Source: Luzula sylvatica (Eukaryota > Streptophyta > Magnoliopsida > Poales > Juncaceae). From it: a DNA stretch of 64,000 nucleotides. Below, in pieces: positions 33,991 to 45,896 of this stretch. The position numbers and the translations under genes were made by a program. Where the stretch lies: the NCBI GenBank assembly GCA_946800325.1, contig OX326961.1, positions 10,910,215-10,974,214 on the forward strand. Direction: 5' to 3'. The notes under the pieces are model-generated. The model was given only the letters and a program-made list of their open reading frames with translations. It searched no databases and was not told where the DNA came from. Position 1 is the stretch's first letter. The number at the start of each line of letters is the position of its first letter.

Positions 33991-36354
33991 AAAATGCAGT
34001 TGAGATCATAAAATCGAACGACTTATATTGCCTAGATGCCGTCGGCACACGAGATGAAAGAAAATCCGCTAGAATTATACAAATTTAATAATTTTATAAT
34101 GTGATAAAAATTAGAGAGAAAAGAGGGCGTCAATTCATTCCCCGGCAAAACTTCAAAATATCACATATACCCGTCAAAATAAGAAATATCATAAACATCC
34201 CTAAAAACATAGTACATGCCCTGTATACCACAACTAAACAAAGTATGCGACGTCTATATATCCTAACACAATTTAATTCTTTCAATTTTGAAAAAACCAT
34301 TTATATATTTTTAGATCTTGTACCTTAGAAAGACCATCAATAAGAAACATAACACGAGCACTAGTTGGAAGCGTTTCAGGTACCTTAAAATATCAAATGA
34401 TTCAAATCCCATTCTTGTAGAATCAATAATAATAAAACTCCAGGACTAAAATGAAAAATTGTAAAATTTAAAAGGCGGAATGTAATTATTACCCCTCGAG
34501 TTCGTTCCACTTTATTCTACCGTATAAATAAATGTCCCGTTATGCTAACTCGTATGTTAATTCTAAAGGTGTGTTTGGATGGTGGGTAAGTTGAGGTGAA
34601 ATTGATTCTCATTGGAATGTTGGTAGTTGGGAATTACATCCTCATGTTCGGATTTGTATGAAAATCCTGTGTCGCGAGAATGTTATATTATAATGATGTA
34701 AAGTATTCTTATTCATTATATTGTTTATTATTCAAAATATTTCTTTCTTAATTTTTAAAGCAAATATAATTAGATTGTAGTTATAATTACAAAAATAATT
34801 AATTTATTATAAGAAAAATAATGTATAATATAATAATTTAACCCTAGTTATAATTAAATTGTAATTTTGTTATTTATGTTCTGAATAAATAATTTTGTTA
34901 ATTATAATTAAATTGTATTTATTATATAATATAATATGAAATTATAATTATTTTTTATTAAATATTAATTAAAGTACAAATGATTGTGTAATAATATTGA
35001 TTTTGAAATTAAAAATATATACAAAATATTAGAACATGTAAGTAACTGAAACATGTTAACAATTTCTTAATTCCATAGGGCATATAATGGTCACTTCATA
35101 CATGATAAATAAAAGAATATTTACATTTTTTAGAAATCTAAATTTTCAATTCAAACAACAATATTTTCATGACATGGTACTGTGATTTCCAATAATCGCA
35201 TTCCTTGGAATGTTATTACCATCGAATGTTATTACCATAAAAGAATATTTACATTTCTAGAAATCTAAATTTTATGTTCCTTGGAATGTTATTTGCATTG
35301 ATATGAAGTTACGTGAAAATTTTAATTAATTATATTTGGTTTTATATTGAATGTTAATTAAGGAAGTTAATTATTAATTTAGTAATCAAATTTAATGGAC
35401 AGTAAATTAGAATTGATGTAATCAAATTTAATGGATTGTAAATTATCTATGTAAAATAAATAATTAATAAATATTTCTATGTAAATAATATTAACATAGT
35501 TAGAAAAAGGCAAAAAATAAGAGTGGAGAACAAAAGGGATAGGAAATTTGTAAAAACAATTTTCTAGTATAAAAATATTATAAATTGGATGGAGGATTTT
35601 AAGCCTTCTCCAATAATTTTTCAAAAAAAAATAATTAATAAATATTTTTAATTTATATACATGATTGTTAATTATTACTAAATTTTTCGAATTTTATTAT
35701 TACACATCGCACTAATCATATTCTTAATTTTCTAAAATTTTGTTGATTAATGTACCTTGAAATCAAAATTGATGTTAATTATTAAAAGTCATGTCATTAA
35801 TTATTTGTTGATTATTATCTTTTCTTAAATAGATGATGTGTTACTCTAATTAATTTAATTGACAGATTATTTTTACTTTCATGTCGGTTAACAATTTAAT
35901 TTTCTCAAATAATGTAACTGAATATGATTAACATTCTAAATAAGGATATTGACTCAAAATAATCTTAAATAAATCAAGTCAATTTTTAGTTATATAGGTA
36001 ATAATTAATTAGTATTCAAAATAATATTTTTTTGTCAATTAATACATGATGTATTATTTCCAATTGACACAATTAATTAACATTCAAATTAATAATTAAA
36101 TATCATACTGTTAATGTGTATATTATTTGTTATTTTTTGGAACATTTAATCAAGTAATGAGTACATTGTCAATTGAATATGGTGTACCATGTAATTGACT
36201 AGTCAAAAGTATAATTGATGCTTGTTAAATATATGATGTGACATGTATTTTTTTACATCAATGATATCAAATATGTTTTGGGGGATACTACTCACTTGTT
36301 ATTTGAAGCGTTTGATTAGCACATCAATAATTTATAATATGTTAATATTAGTAA
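33991..36354. other. AT-rich repeats without genes
   Basis: No gene. At 34568 a MITE-like start (GTGTGTTTGGATGGTGGG) leads into AT-rich DNA containing CCTTGGAATGTTATTACC near 35210; I cannot fix its ends. 36000-36290 matches 38060-38275 (GGAACATTTAATCAAGTAATG, then TTTTTTTACATCAA), a short dispersed repeat. Confidence 0.45.
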
Positions 36355-36954
36355 ATATTAATTGACGCGTTTGATTAACTTAAACAGTCAATTAAATCGT
36401 TAATTGAGTCAACTAATAATACTAATCAACATATTTAATCCTCTCTTATCGCTTCAATAAAAAAATTATTTTTGTGTTATTGGGGCTCCATACATAATCC
36501 CCGTATAAAACTATGGCTCAACTGTTTATTTCTTATGGTATAATTTACAATTGTGTTTTTTTTTTTAAATAATATTTTTTTATCTTAATGGATAATATTT
36601 TAAATATATGTTTCGGTTTTATGTGTTTTATTCAAGGTTTTCTATTATTTGTTTTGAAACTTTATTCTTGTTTGAATTATAACATGTTATATTTTATTTA
36701 TTTTGTGTGAATTTATAATGATGAACCAATTTCATGAATCCTTATTAATTATAATGCATATATCTTTGACAGACAAATTTCATGAATCTTTATTAATTAT
36801 AATGTATTTATTAACATTAAAATATTTGCAAAAATATTATGATTATATAATTTAGTTTAAACGTAATTGCACAAATTCTATTTAAACAAATTATACAAAA
36901 AATATAAGAAAAATGTATGAAGTCCCGCGCAATGGTTGGGCGGGCTATTGCTAG
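36355..36954 (+). mobile_element. Helitron-like repeat, copy 2
   Basis: A hairpin (CCCGCGCAATGGTTGGGCGGG, 36924-36944), ATTG spacer and CTAG (36951-36954) followed by T. It is colinear with 24194-24777. Its left flank (36310-36400) carries AATATTAGTAAATATTAATTG without interruption and so represents the empty site of the LTR element at 15581-24188. Confidence 0.7.
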
Positions 36955-37340
36955 TAAATTAAAAAGTGAAATGCGTGTCACGTGTAAAACGAATTTATGA
37001 TCATGTTTAAATTTGTTTATCATCCATCATCTTTAAATTATCTGTTCATATTTGCGTGTCACTTATTTTGTGGTGTATATAAACCAAAAAAAAAAAAAAA
37101 ATTCGTCTCATCCGACAATGACCACTCCACGAGTCTCTGTCGTTGTTTCTTAGTCCTCTTTGATATATATATTCGACACCAACCCACACACTTACTATTT
37201 CGACTGAAATAATTAATACAAACCAAATCCTAAATCCAACGCTCGTGTTCTAAACGTATTTAATATTTATTCAATAGTACTTCGTAAAATAAAATAAAAC
37301 ATTATAAATATCGAACACCATTCGTCAGTATTTTAGTGGT
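36955..37340 (+). repeat. TATA-bearing repeat module, copy 1
   Basis: It starts directly after the Helitron end. It shares AAAGTGAAATGCGTGTCACGTG, TTAAATTTGTTTATCATC, a TATA-like GTGTATATAAACC with poly-A, CGTCTCATCCGACAA and CAACCCACACACTTACTATT with the copies at 37875-38062, 39466-39830 and 57225-57720. It looks like a promoter plus 5' leader, but no coding sequence follows. Confidence 0.6.
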
Positions 37341-39174
37341 ATCCACCTGTGGCTCCGCCCATGATTTCTAAGTTTCTTTATTGTATAATGCTCGAATATA
37401 TTATTTGGTCTCTTTTATGAATTATAATTTTATATTAAATATTGTAGATTGTAAAGTATAAAATTAGATGCAAATAAAAATGAATCAGGCCTAATTTTTA
37501 TCCAATAAAAAATAATATATTTTCTTTCATCTAAATATTATATTCAGGACATTATTTCTTCTCCAATGTAACAAATTGATCATGGTTTTGCCCCTGTAAA
37601 CTCCACCATTGTTTTTTTTAAATAACGCAAAATTTTCTTCAAACTACAAACAAAATATAAGCAAATTAGAGAAAGCAAAAGTTTCTTCTTCAAGTTCTTT
37701 AAGATTCTCAAGGTTAGTAATTAATTTTATAGAATTTATCTTAAACTTGCAAAATTTAGAAATAAGAAAAATAAAACTAATTCATAAAATTAGAACAATT
37801 ACTTGGGGATTTCTATTTATGAATAATATTGTTTTAACAAATGTTAGTTTTTAGTTGAAAAAATTGAAATATTACATTTTGAAATGCGTGGAACGTGTTA
37901 AACAAATTTATTTTTATTATCATTTTTAAATTTGTTTATCATCAACTTTAAATTTGTATCTGTTCATATTTGTGAATCACTTATTGTGTTGTGTATAAAC
38001 CAAAAAAAAAGAGAAATATTTCGTCTCATCTGACAACTCCTCGAGTCTCTGTCCTTGTTTTAATAATTAATTATAATGTTAATATGTATATTATTTGTTA
38101 ATCGTTTGGAACATTTAATTAATCAAGTAATGGATACATTGTCAATTGAACATGGTGTACCCTGTAATTGACAACTCAAAAATTTGATTGATGCACGTCA
38201 ATATATGACATGACATGTATTTTTTTACATCAAGGATATCAAAGTATGTTTTGGGGGCATACTATATTTTCCCTCAATTATTTTGTTTGGACCATCCTAT
38301 ATATGATGAGAGGGGATTAAATTTTCATCGTTTCACACATTATTAATACATTTAATATTTTTATTGGGTTTGTTCACCACAATTCATAATTAATTAAATT
38401 CAAATGGACAAATTTGAAAAATAAGTTATTATACTCTATTAATTGACATTTTACACGTGTTAAACGAATATATATGTTCCATTTACACTGTTTAACACGT
38501 GTTAAATCATCATGTTACACATCATCAATGCATTTTACACATCATCAATGCATTCAATTAACACTAATTTTTTAAATTTGGAAAGTAAATGATTTGAGAT
38601 TGAATTAATCCCTTATTTAACACATGTTAAACGGATGTACACATAATTTTTCCAAAAAAAATAGATAAACAAATAATGAATGCAATTAATTTGTATGTAG
38701 TACATATTTTTATGATGCTCGGTTTACCATAGGGTAAAAACTAATGTATATTTAGGATGCTCTATTAGTTAACAATTTATTGTTTGCCATGAATTTAAAT
38801 TGAATTTAGCATTAAATTCGATTAGTTAAATTTCTGCCAACACATGGAATAACGGAAGAGTGGAAGAAAGATAATGTGTTTTATTCCAATGATATTCGAG
38901 AGATTAAATAGTACAAGAGTGGAAGAAATAATTAAAAGAAATTTTTTATAGGGAATGATAAGAGAGAGAAAAAGAAAAATTCATCTATTCCATTTTCTTC
39001 CACTCTTCCACCTTCATCATGAGATAGAGTTAAACCAATTTATTACATTTTCTTCCAAAAAAATTTCAATCATGTTCGGCGGAATAAAATTATTTCTTAT
39101 TCCATGTAAGAACATGCTCGATCTAGTATTGTGGGGAAATATAAAGAAGACAAATATAATTTTTCTGAATGTGA
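37341..39174. repeat. AT-rich DNA with a second module copy
   Basis: Module copy 2 (37875-38062) contains GTTGTGTATAAACC and CTCGAGTCTCTGTCCTTG. It runs into the dispersed repeat 38060-38275. The rest is AT-rich, with a short duplicated ACACATCATCAATGCATT (38518-38555). No gene; the ORFs at 37609 and 38955 are low-complexity. Confidence 0.5.
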
Positions 39175-40210
39175 TGTAAAGATAAGTAAATAATGATTAC
39201 GTGGAGCCACCCCACAAATTCCCTCAACTTATAATTAACGAGTTGGTTGTTTTGTATTAAATGTGATAAATGAGTAAATCGGTCTGGTTTAATATATGTG
39301 TATATATTCAATGAGTATAAAATAAATAGTTAAAAAAGCATGATTTAATATATTAATTATTTTAATTTAACATATGTTTTTATTTTATTTGTTTAATTTA
39401 ACATCAATTGTAAACGCATCAATTAGTCTGGAAAATTTAAAAAGACAATTATACGTTTACATAAATAAATTAAAAAAGTGAAATGAGTGTAACGTGTAAA
39501 ACAAATTTATCATCATCTTTAAATTTGTTTGTCATCATCCTTAAATTTGTATCTGTTCATATTTGTGAGTCACTTATTGTGTTGTGTATAAACCAAAAAA
39601 AAGAAGACAATTTCGTCTCATCTACAACTCCTCAAGTCTCTCTGTCCTTGGTTTTTTAGTCCTCTTTGATATATATATTCAACATCAACCCACACGCTTA
39701 CTATTTTGACTGAAATAATTAAATACAAACCAAATCCTAAATCCGACACTCGTATTCTAAACGTATTTATTTAATATTTATTCAATTCAATTCTACTTCT
39801 TAAAACAAACTAAAACATTATAAATATATATCCACGGGACATCGACGTCGATATTTCCAATCATATTTGTTCATATTCGTTCCTATTCATGCTATAATAG
39901 TGTTTAAAAGAGTTTGGTGAAATTTCTTTAAATTTCAGTCATATTTATTGATAGTGATGTCTTGTTTTTTTTTTGACTTATTTTACCTATACCTAACTTT
40001 AGAACACTTCCAACAACCACAAGGAGAGACTGTAATTTGAAGACAATCATGTCGTTCCAAATACTCCCAACAACCACAAGGTGATTTCATAATTTGAAGA
40101 CAAACGTGTCCTTAATATATAATTAAATAAATATATCAAGAAATAAATGTTGTTATTTTCAGAATAACTTTGTTGGATAAAACATTAACAAATGAACAAG
40201 TACAAATATT

Positions 40211-40981
40211 TTTTTTTGAGGAGAAAGACAAGTAGGATACGTGCTCGGTCCATTTTATTTTTATATTAAAGGCAAAAAGAAATTCCACTAATTACAAGAA
40301 TAAGGTATCGCAAAAGTAAATACATCACGTATAAAATCGTAAGCCCCGCTCTATTTCTATTAATCGAGACATTCGAATGTCCATTAACTTGCTTTCGCGG
40401 CACGTGTTCTCGAGAATGTGTCATCCAAGTATGTATTAAATCCCTCGTTTCCCTTATTAGAAATTCGTGCATCTTTCCCTTTCGTTGGAATATTCTATTG
40501 TTGCGTTCTTTCCAAATCCACCATAAAGTCGCTAGCCATACACCGTCCCAATTTTACCGAAGTTAAGTATTGCGATATTGCCACCAAAATTCCTTGAGAG
40601 TCATCCTGGCGATAGAAGCTCTAGGCTCGATGCGGTTCCAAATTATGTAGGACATTGCATGAAAATATGGATAGCTGTTTCCAAAGGACAGTTACAAAGC
40701 TCACATCTTGGATCGTGTGGCCATCCCGTCTTAAGGAGATTGTCGTCCGTTAACACTCTATTATGTAGGACCAACCATCCAGAGATTGTTATTTTTTGAG
40801 GGGCTTTGATTTTTTAGAATTGATGGTGTCCACTCACATTCGATACCCGGGTTAGCAATAATTTCGTATGTCTCTGATGTTGCATATCCCGGGGCATTAT
40901 GTGGGTTGCTCGTCGACGTTTGCGGCCAACAACCTCTCTTAATAAATTCGTAAAGAAGTAAGAGCTTGCGTAAGTCAACAT
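40211..40981 (-). mobile_element. 5'-truncated L1-type LINE
   Basis: An 11-bp target duplication GTACAAATATT (40200-40210 and 40982-40992) flanks the element. A poly-T run at the left end is the poly-A tail on the minus strand. The minus strand carries the C-terminal cysteine/histidine region of plant LINE polymerases (zf-RVT): ITISGWLVLHNRVLTDDNLL, then GWPHDPRCELCNCPLETAIH, near 40650-40800. Stops occur downstream. Copy B of the duplication lacks it, which gives the empty site. Confidence 0.9.
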
Positions 40982-41747
40982 GTACAAATATTAATAGAGT
41001 TATGTTTCTTTATCTAGATTATCTTATAAATTTGTAATCAAAATGTAACAATGAGTTGTAATATTTTATACAAGAGAAATTTTACTTTTGCCTCCGCAGC
41101 TCCTCTCTTTCCTTCACTATGCATATCTCAAAGAGAATTAGTAAGGATAATTATCAACATAATTAACACATAAAAACAAATTAGCTATTAATTTCAGCGT
41201 ACCAATAAAGATAGATGATAATTATTCATTAATCCATTTTCCATATAAATTTGACTTTAGTTTGATGTTAATTCAGTTATTAATTAATTATTAATCATTA
41301 ATATCATGATGTCATGTAACAATATCAAAGACGAGACACAATATATGGTCTCTTTATACAACTATCCTACTTAACTTTGTATGCAAATTTGTGATATATA
41401 TTATAAGAACTAAGAATATATATGGTGAGTTTGGTAAATATTCATGTGTTTTGGTTAAGAGATACAAGTCAAAATTTTCAATGCATAACCACTCCAAATC
41501 CACAATATAGGGTAATAATATCTCACCACTTACCTACCAAGTGTTTTAAGTGTTTTTGCCAAATAATATTATAATTTATGCCGTCAAAATTGAACAAGGA
41601 GTGGATCTCTTCAAATACGACAATTAATATACTTACATAAATTTGTTTGACTCGGTTTATACCGCTAGCTAGTCATGATTAAGTAGCATGAGGTCATAAT
41701 CACGTTCAATTTCTTTTTTTTTTTCTTTTTTTTTTTCCAGATAATCT

Positions 41748-42422
41748 TATTGCTGGCAAAATTTGACCCGACCTGAAAAATTGACTCGACCCATCCGAAT
41801 CCGACCCGAATCAAAAATGTTAAAAAGTCAACGACCCGAATCCGAAACCGAAACCGAAACCTAATGATCCGGACCCGAAATTGTCCCGAAACCGAAATCG
41901 ATCCGAAACCCGAACGATCCGAAACCCGAATGACCAGAAACTCATGATCTGAATGACCCGAATCTCACGACCCGAATGATCCGAAAATTAAAATATTATT
42001 GTTAAAGTCAATATAATATTGCTAAAATGTCTTGGAATCAACAAAATAAATCTCGAATTACCCAAAAACAAATTTTTTGAAAAATCGAATGATTCAAAAT
42101 CAAATTTTGCGAAATCCGAATGACACCAAAATCAAAATTATCAAGACCTGAATAACCCGAAAACCGAAACGACCCGGAACCGAATGACCCGAAAACCGAA
42201 AAGATCCGGACCCGAATGATCCGAAAACCGAAACGACCCGAACCCGAATGATCCGAAGATCGAAACGATCCGGAACCGAATGACCCGATAACTGAAACGA
42301 CCCGAACCGGAACGACCTGAGACCGGAACGACCCGATGAACCGAATGACCCGCAAACCGAAACAATTAGAACCTGAAATGACCCGATCCGAACCAGACCC
42401 GACCCGTCCGATTGCCACCTAT
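41748..42422. mobile_element. Mutator-like element with CCGAA minisatellite
   Basis: A perfect 9-bp target duplication AGATAATCT (41739-41747 and 42423-42431) flanks 675 bp. The ends share only TGGCAA in inverted orientation. The interior is a degenerate minisatellite of GACCCGAATGATCCGAAACC units. Two minus-strand ORFs (42038-42418, 42141-42365) are translations of this repeat. Copy B shows the uninterrupted site (near 58530). Confidence 0.8.
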
Positions 42423-42470
42423 AGATAATCTCAATGTAATATGAGTGTTTCCATACTAGTTAGTCATTAC

Positions 42471-43424
42471 TTACTAGTACGAGGTATATGTACGTAGTAT
42501 GATGTAGGTTTGTGTATAACATTCCGCATTCCATTAAAATGAAGCCCCGATGGTCGCAAGTCTATCGTCCGGTCCATTCATTTACTGCGAAGTTATTCAT
42601 GCCAATTGTCTGATTTATTTTTCTCGTTCCACGCTAGTCAGACACATTGCTCACTGTCATGGTCCCTTTTCAAACTTTGTTGTACATTTTTTATATTATT
42701 TTATACCGTTATTATCATTATATACCTTGTTTATTATAATCTATATATTTTTTATTTTACATATTTTCTACATTATAAATAAAAAATATGTTGTTATTTA
42801 AAATGTTATTATTTAAACTTTTTTACTATATCTTTTTATACTATGGATTAAAAATTTGTTGTTACTTATAATTTCTTACAATTATTTATATTTTTTTACT
42901 AAACTATAGATTAAAGATATGTTATTCATTATAGATTTTCTATTATTTATACGTTTTGTATACTATGGAAAAGAATTGTTGTTATTTATACACTTGTATT
43001 GTTATTTATAGTTTTTCTGTATTATGAACTAAGATATATAAATATTTGTCACTTGTACCTTTTTCTACTCCATGGATAACAATCTGTTGTTATTTATACA
43101 TTTGGCACGGAAGAAGATATATTGGACACGCTATTGAAGTCTGTCCGAATATTAGGCGTTGTTCGTAAAAGTTGCTGCTCCTCTATTTTTTTTATCACGC
43201 CTTTTGTTATCCCCACTTTTGTCATGTGGCGCATTGGATAAAAGCGGCGTTCCGCAGTACATTTGCTCCGGAGTGCACTAACAACCCCCAATATGAAATA
43301 TATATATTTCAAGTCTATGAAATATTCGATCAAATATAACGATGCAATGTACTGATTCATTATTTCGATTTGTAGTTAGACTTATTTTATATAATGCCGA
43401 TAAAATTATTTGGTATATAAAAAT
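42471..43424. other. AT-rich DNA with weak tandem repeats
   Basis: At 42780-43100 degenerate units of about 70-90 bp share TTGTTGTTATTTATA and TACTATGGATTA. A less AT-rich patch (43094-43290) holds an 88-codon minus-strand ORF (43360-43094) that I do not recognise; it may be a transposon-borne fragment. No other gene. Confidence 0.45.
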
Positions 43425-44763
43425 GGAGCATTTATACATATAGCACTCTTTTGAATCAAAATTTCAAAAATAACCCCCTTTCTCAAAATATTCCAAAAAT
43501 AACCCACTTTTTGATAATATTCCAAAAATAACCCCAACCAAGATTTTAAATCTCGCCGGAATTTTTATGATATTTTAAAAAAAAATTAAATATGATATAT
43601 TTCCCCAAATTTTGCAATAATATCTTTTATGAACTAATTAGTACACTTAATTAAAATAATAACTAGTACATGTTGGCCGTTAATTTAATACCTAATTAAT
43701 ATTTATTCGAATTTATAAATTTGAATAAATTTTAATGAATATTTAATTATATCTTTTAATTACTACGTTAATTAAATGTAATTGTTATATAATGGAGCAT
43801 TCGGCGGGTACATTTTGGGGAGTGATTATTTTATTTTTTAAAAGTTACCTGACAACTTTTTTTGAAAAAAAAAAATTAAAATTTATTGCACTCCAAAATG
43901 TACCCGCCGAACTCTCCATTATTGAACAATTACATTTAATTAACGTGATAATTAAAATATATAATTAAATATTCATTAAAATTTGTTCAAAATTATGAAT
44001 TCGAACAAATATTAATTACGTGTTAAGTTAACAGTTAACATGTACTAGTTAAACATTTAATTAAATATACTAACCGAAATTATCCAATTTTTACCGTATC
44101 ATTCTCTATGTTCTAACTAGCATATTTAATTAAAATGATAACTAATACATGTTAACTGTTAACTTAATACGTAATTAATATTTGTTCGAATTCATAATTT
44201 TGAATAAATTTTAATGAATATTTAATTATATGTTTTAATTATCACGTTAATTAAATGTAATTGTTCAATAATGGAGAGTTCGGCGGGTACATTTTGGAGT
44301 GCAATAAATATTAATTTTTTTTTCAAAAAAAAGTTATCAGGTAAGTTTTAAAAAATAAAATAATCACTCCCCAAAATATAACCGCCGAATGCACCATTAT
44401 AGAACAATTACATTTAATTAACGTACTAATTAAAAGATATAATTAAATATTCATTAAAATTTATTCAAATTTATAAATTCGAATAAATATTAATTATGTA
44501 TTAAATTAACGGTCAACATATACTAGTTATTATTTTAATTAAGTGTACTAATAAGTTCATAAAAGATATTATGGTAAAACTTTGGGAAATATATCATATT
44601 TAAATTTTTTGAAAAAATCAAAAAGATTCCGGCGAGATTTAAAATCTTGGTTGGGGTTATTTTTGGAATATTATCAAAAAAGGGGTTATTTTTAGAATAT
44701 TTTGAGAAAGAGGGTTATTTTTGAAATTTTGATTCAAAAGAGGGTTATATGTAGAAATGCTCC
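43425..44763. mobile_element. 1.34 kb foldback (Mutator-type) element
   Basis: A perfect 9-bp target duplication TATAAAAAT (43416-43424 and 44764-44772) flanks it. The ends are inverted repeats (GGAGCATTTATACATATA / GGAGCATTTCTACATATA) and the homology continues inward over most of each arm, so the whole element is an imperfect palindrome centred near 44090. Inside each arm a smaller palindrome carries ATGGAGNNTTCGGCGGGTAC, present four times in alternating orientation. No transposase is encoded. Confidence 0.9.
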
Positions 44764-44772
44764 TATAAAAAT

Positions 44773-45780
44773 TTATGAAAATGAATTTTTTTATTCATAA
44801 ATAATTGGTAAATGTCATTATTTTATTAAATAAATATTTCTTTTAATTCATTATCATACATTTATAGATTGTTGTCGATATTTCTTTCACTCAATCTTTG
44901 TTTGAAATTTATGTTTTTTTTATTTATTAAAAGAATATACTATGCGAAAACAATTCGGGTTCTACAGAAAAGTTATAAAATATGTTAATTATTTATTACA
45001 TTGGCCACATAAATTTCAATACATATATTATTCCTAGGGTAATTCTATGAAGTATTATTTTTGAAAAGATATTTCTGGTATTGCTTTTAATCCATAAGAT
45101 CATTTTTATTGAATAATTGTGATTTATTTTATATTTAAGCATATTATTAATAAGTAATTGGAGTTTTTTACCATTTTTTTTAATTATAATATGATTTATG
45201 CATAAAAAAATCTCTCATTCTGTCATTCACAACAAAAATTCATGTTTTTTAGTTTTCGTAATGGAACCGCTCATCAGTTGCACTCACTTTAGTGGTTTGA
45301 GAGGCCGCAGTAAACTTGGGACTACTTTCCCACAGTAAGAAACGATTGCCTTAAACCCACAACACAAATTTGATGGGACAACGTCTTGCCCAGTCCAAAT
45401 TTTATCATAATTATATATATTTTTATGTCATTTCAATTCATTTTTTGTCATATATTTGAATAGTACGAGAGAAAATTACATAAATTATTTATTAAATACA
45501 ATATTTATTCCAAAAATAACTTGGATGTTATCATTTGGTGAGGGGAAAATATTTGAAGTCCCTATAACTCAATAAAACATCAATGATGCGTTAATCGAGA
45601 ATATTTAATTAAATTGATTAGTCATTTAATCGAATCAATTAAATTAAGTATTAATTTAATGATTAATCAATCCAATCAACCTATTAAAACAATCTCAATT
45701 GACGTATCAAGACTATACATCAAGGATGTACGGGAACGCCATATCAATCCCTTTTGATGAGGACCAAGTCGTTTGCCTTT
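44773..45780. other. Upstream region of the BAHD gene
   Basis: AT-rich, no gene. 45230-45400 has a less AT-rich patch with no recognised content. 45580-45740 resembles the dispersed AATTGAC/CATCAAGGATGT repeat also seen at 24200-24310 and 38160-38240, placing transposon-derived sequence within about 50-200 bp of the gene's TATA box. Confidence 0.5.
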
Positions 45781-45783
45781 GCC

Positions 45784-45790
45784 TATATAA
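45784..45790 (+). promoter_or_regulatory. TATA box of the BAHD gene
   Basis: TATATAA lies 107 bp before the ATG. With a usual 25-35 bp offset, transcription would start near 45815-45825, giving a 5' UTR of about 75-80 bp. Confidence 0.6.
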
Positions 45791-45896
45791 CACGTATTAA
45801 TGCTTTACAAAATTTTGCATCACCACACAAACAGATAATTCGCATAATTCACATAAAGAACAACAAAGAGCAAAGTTTTTGCAAGAGAGAAAGACC

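Larger units (their letters stand above)
39175..42470. repeat. Dispersed duplication, copy A
   Basis: Colinear with 55370-58565 once nested insertions are removed. Shared blocks include GATAAGTAAATAATGATTA, CATCAATTGTAAACGCATCAATT, AGAACACTTCCAACAACCAC, CATAACCACTCCAAATCCAC, CCAAATAATATTATAATTTA and GGTCATAATCACGTTCAATTT. No gene was recognised in either copy. Copy A carries a LINE (40211-40981) and a Mutator-like element (41748-42422) that copy B lacks. Confidence 0.8.

Noticed and set aside
34568..35320. Complete MITE
   Set aside because: A MITE-like left end is present, but no matching right end or target duplication could be fixed.
42038..42418. 126-codon Ser/Gly/Phe-rich ORF
   Set aside because: It is a translation of the CCGAA minisatellite inside a Mutator-like insertion.
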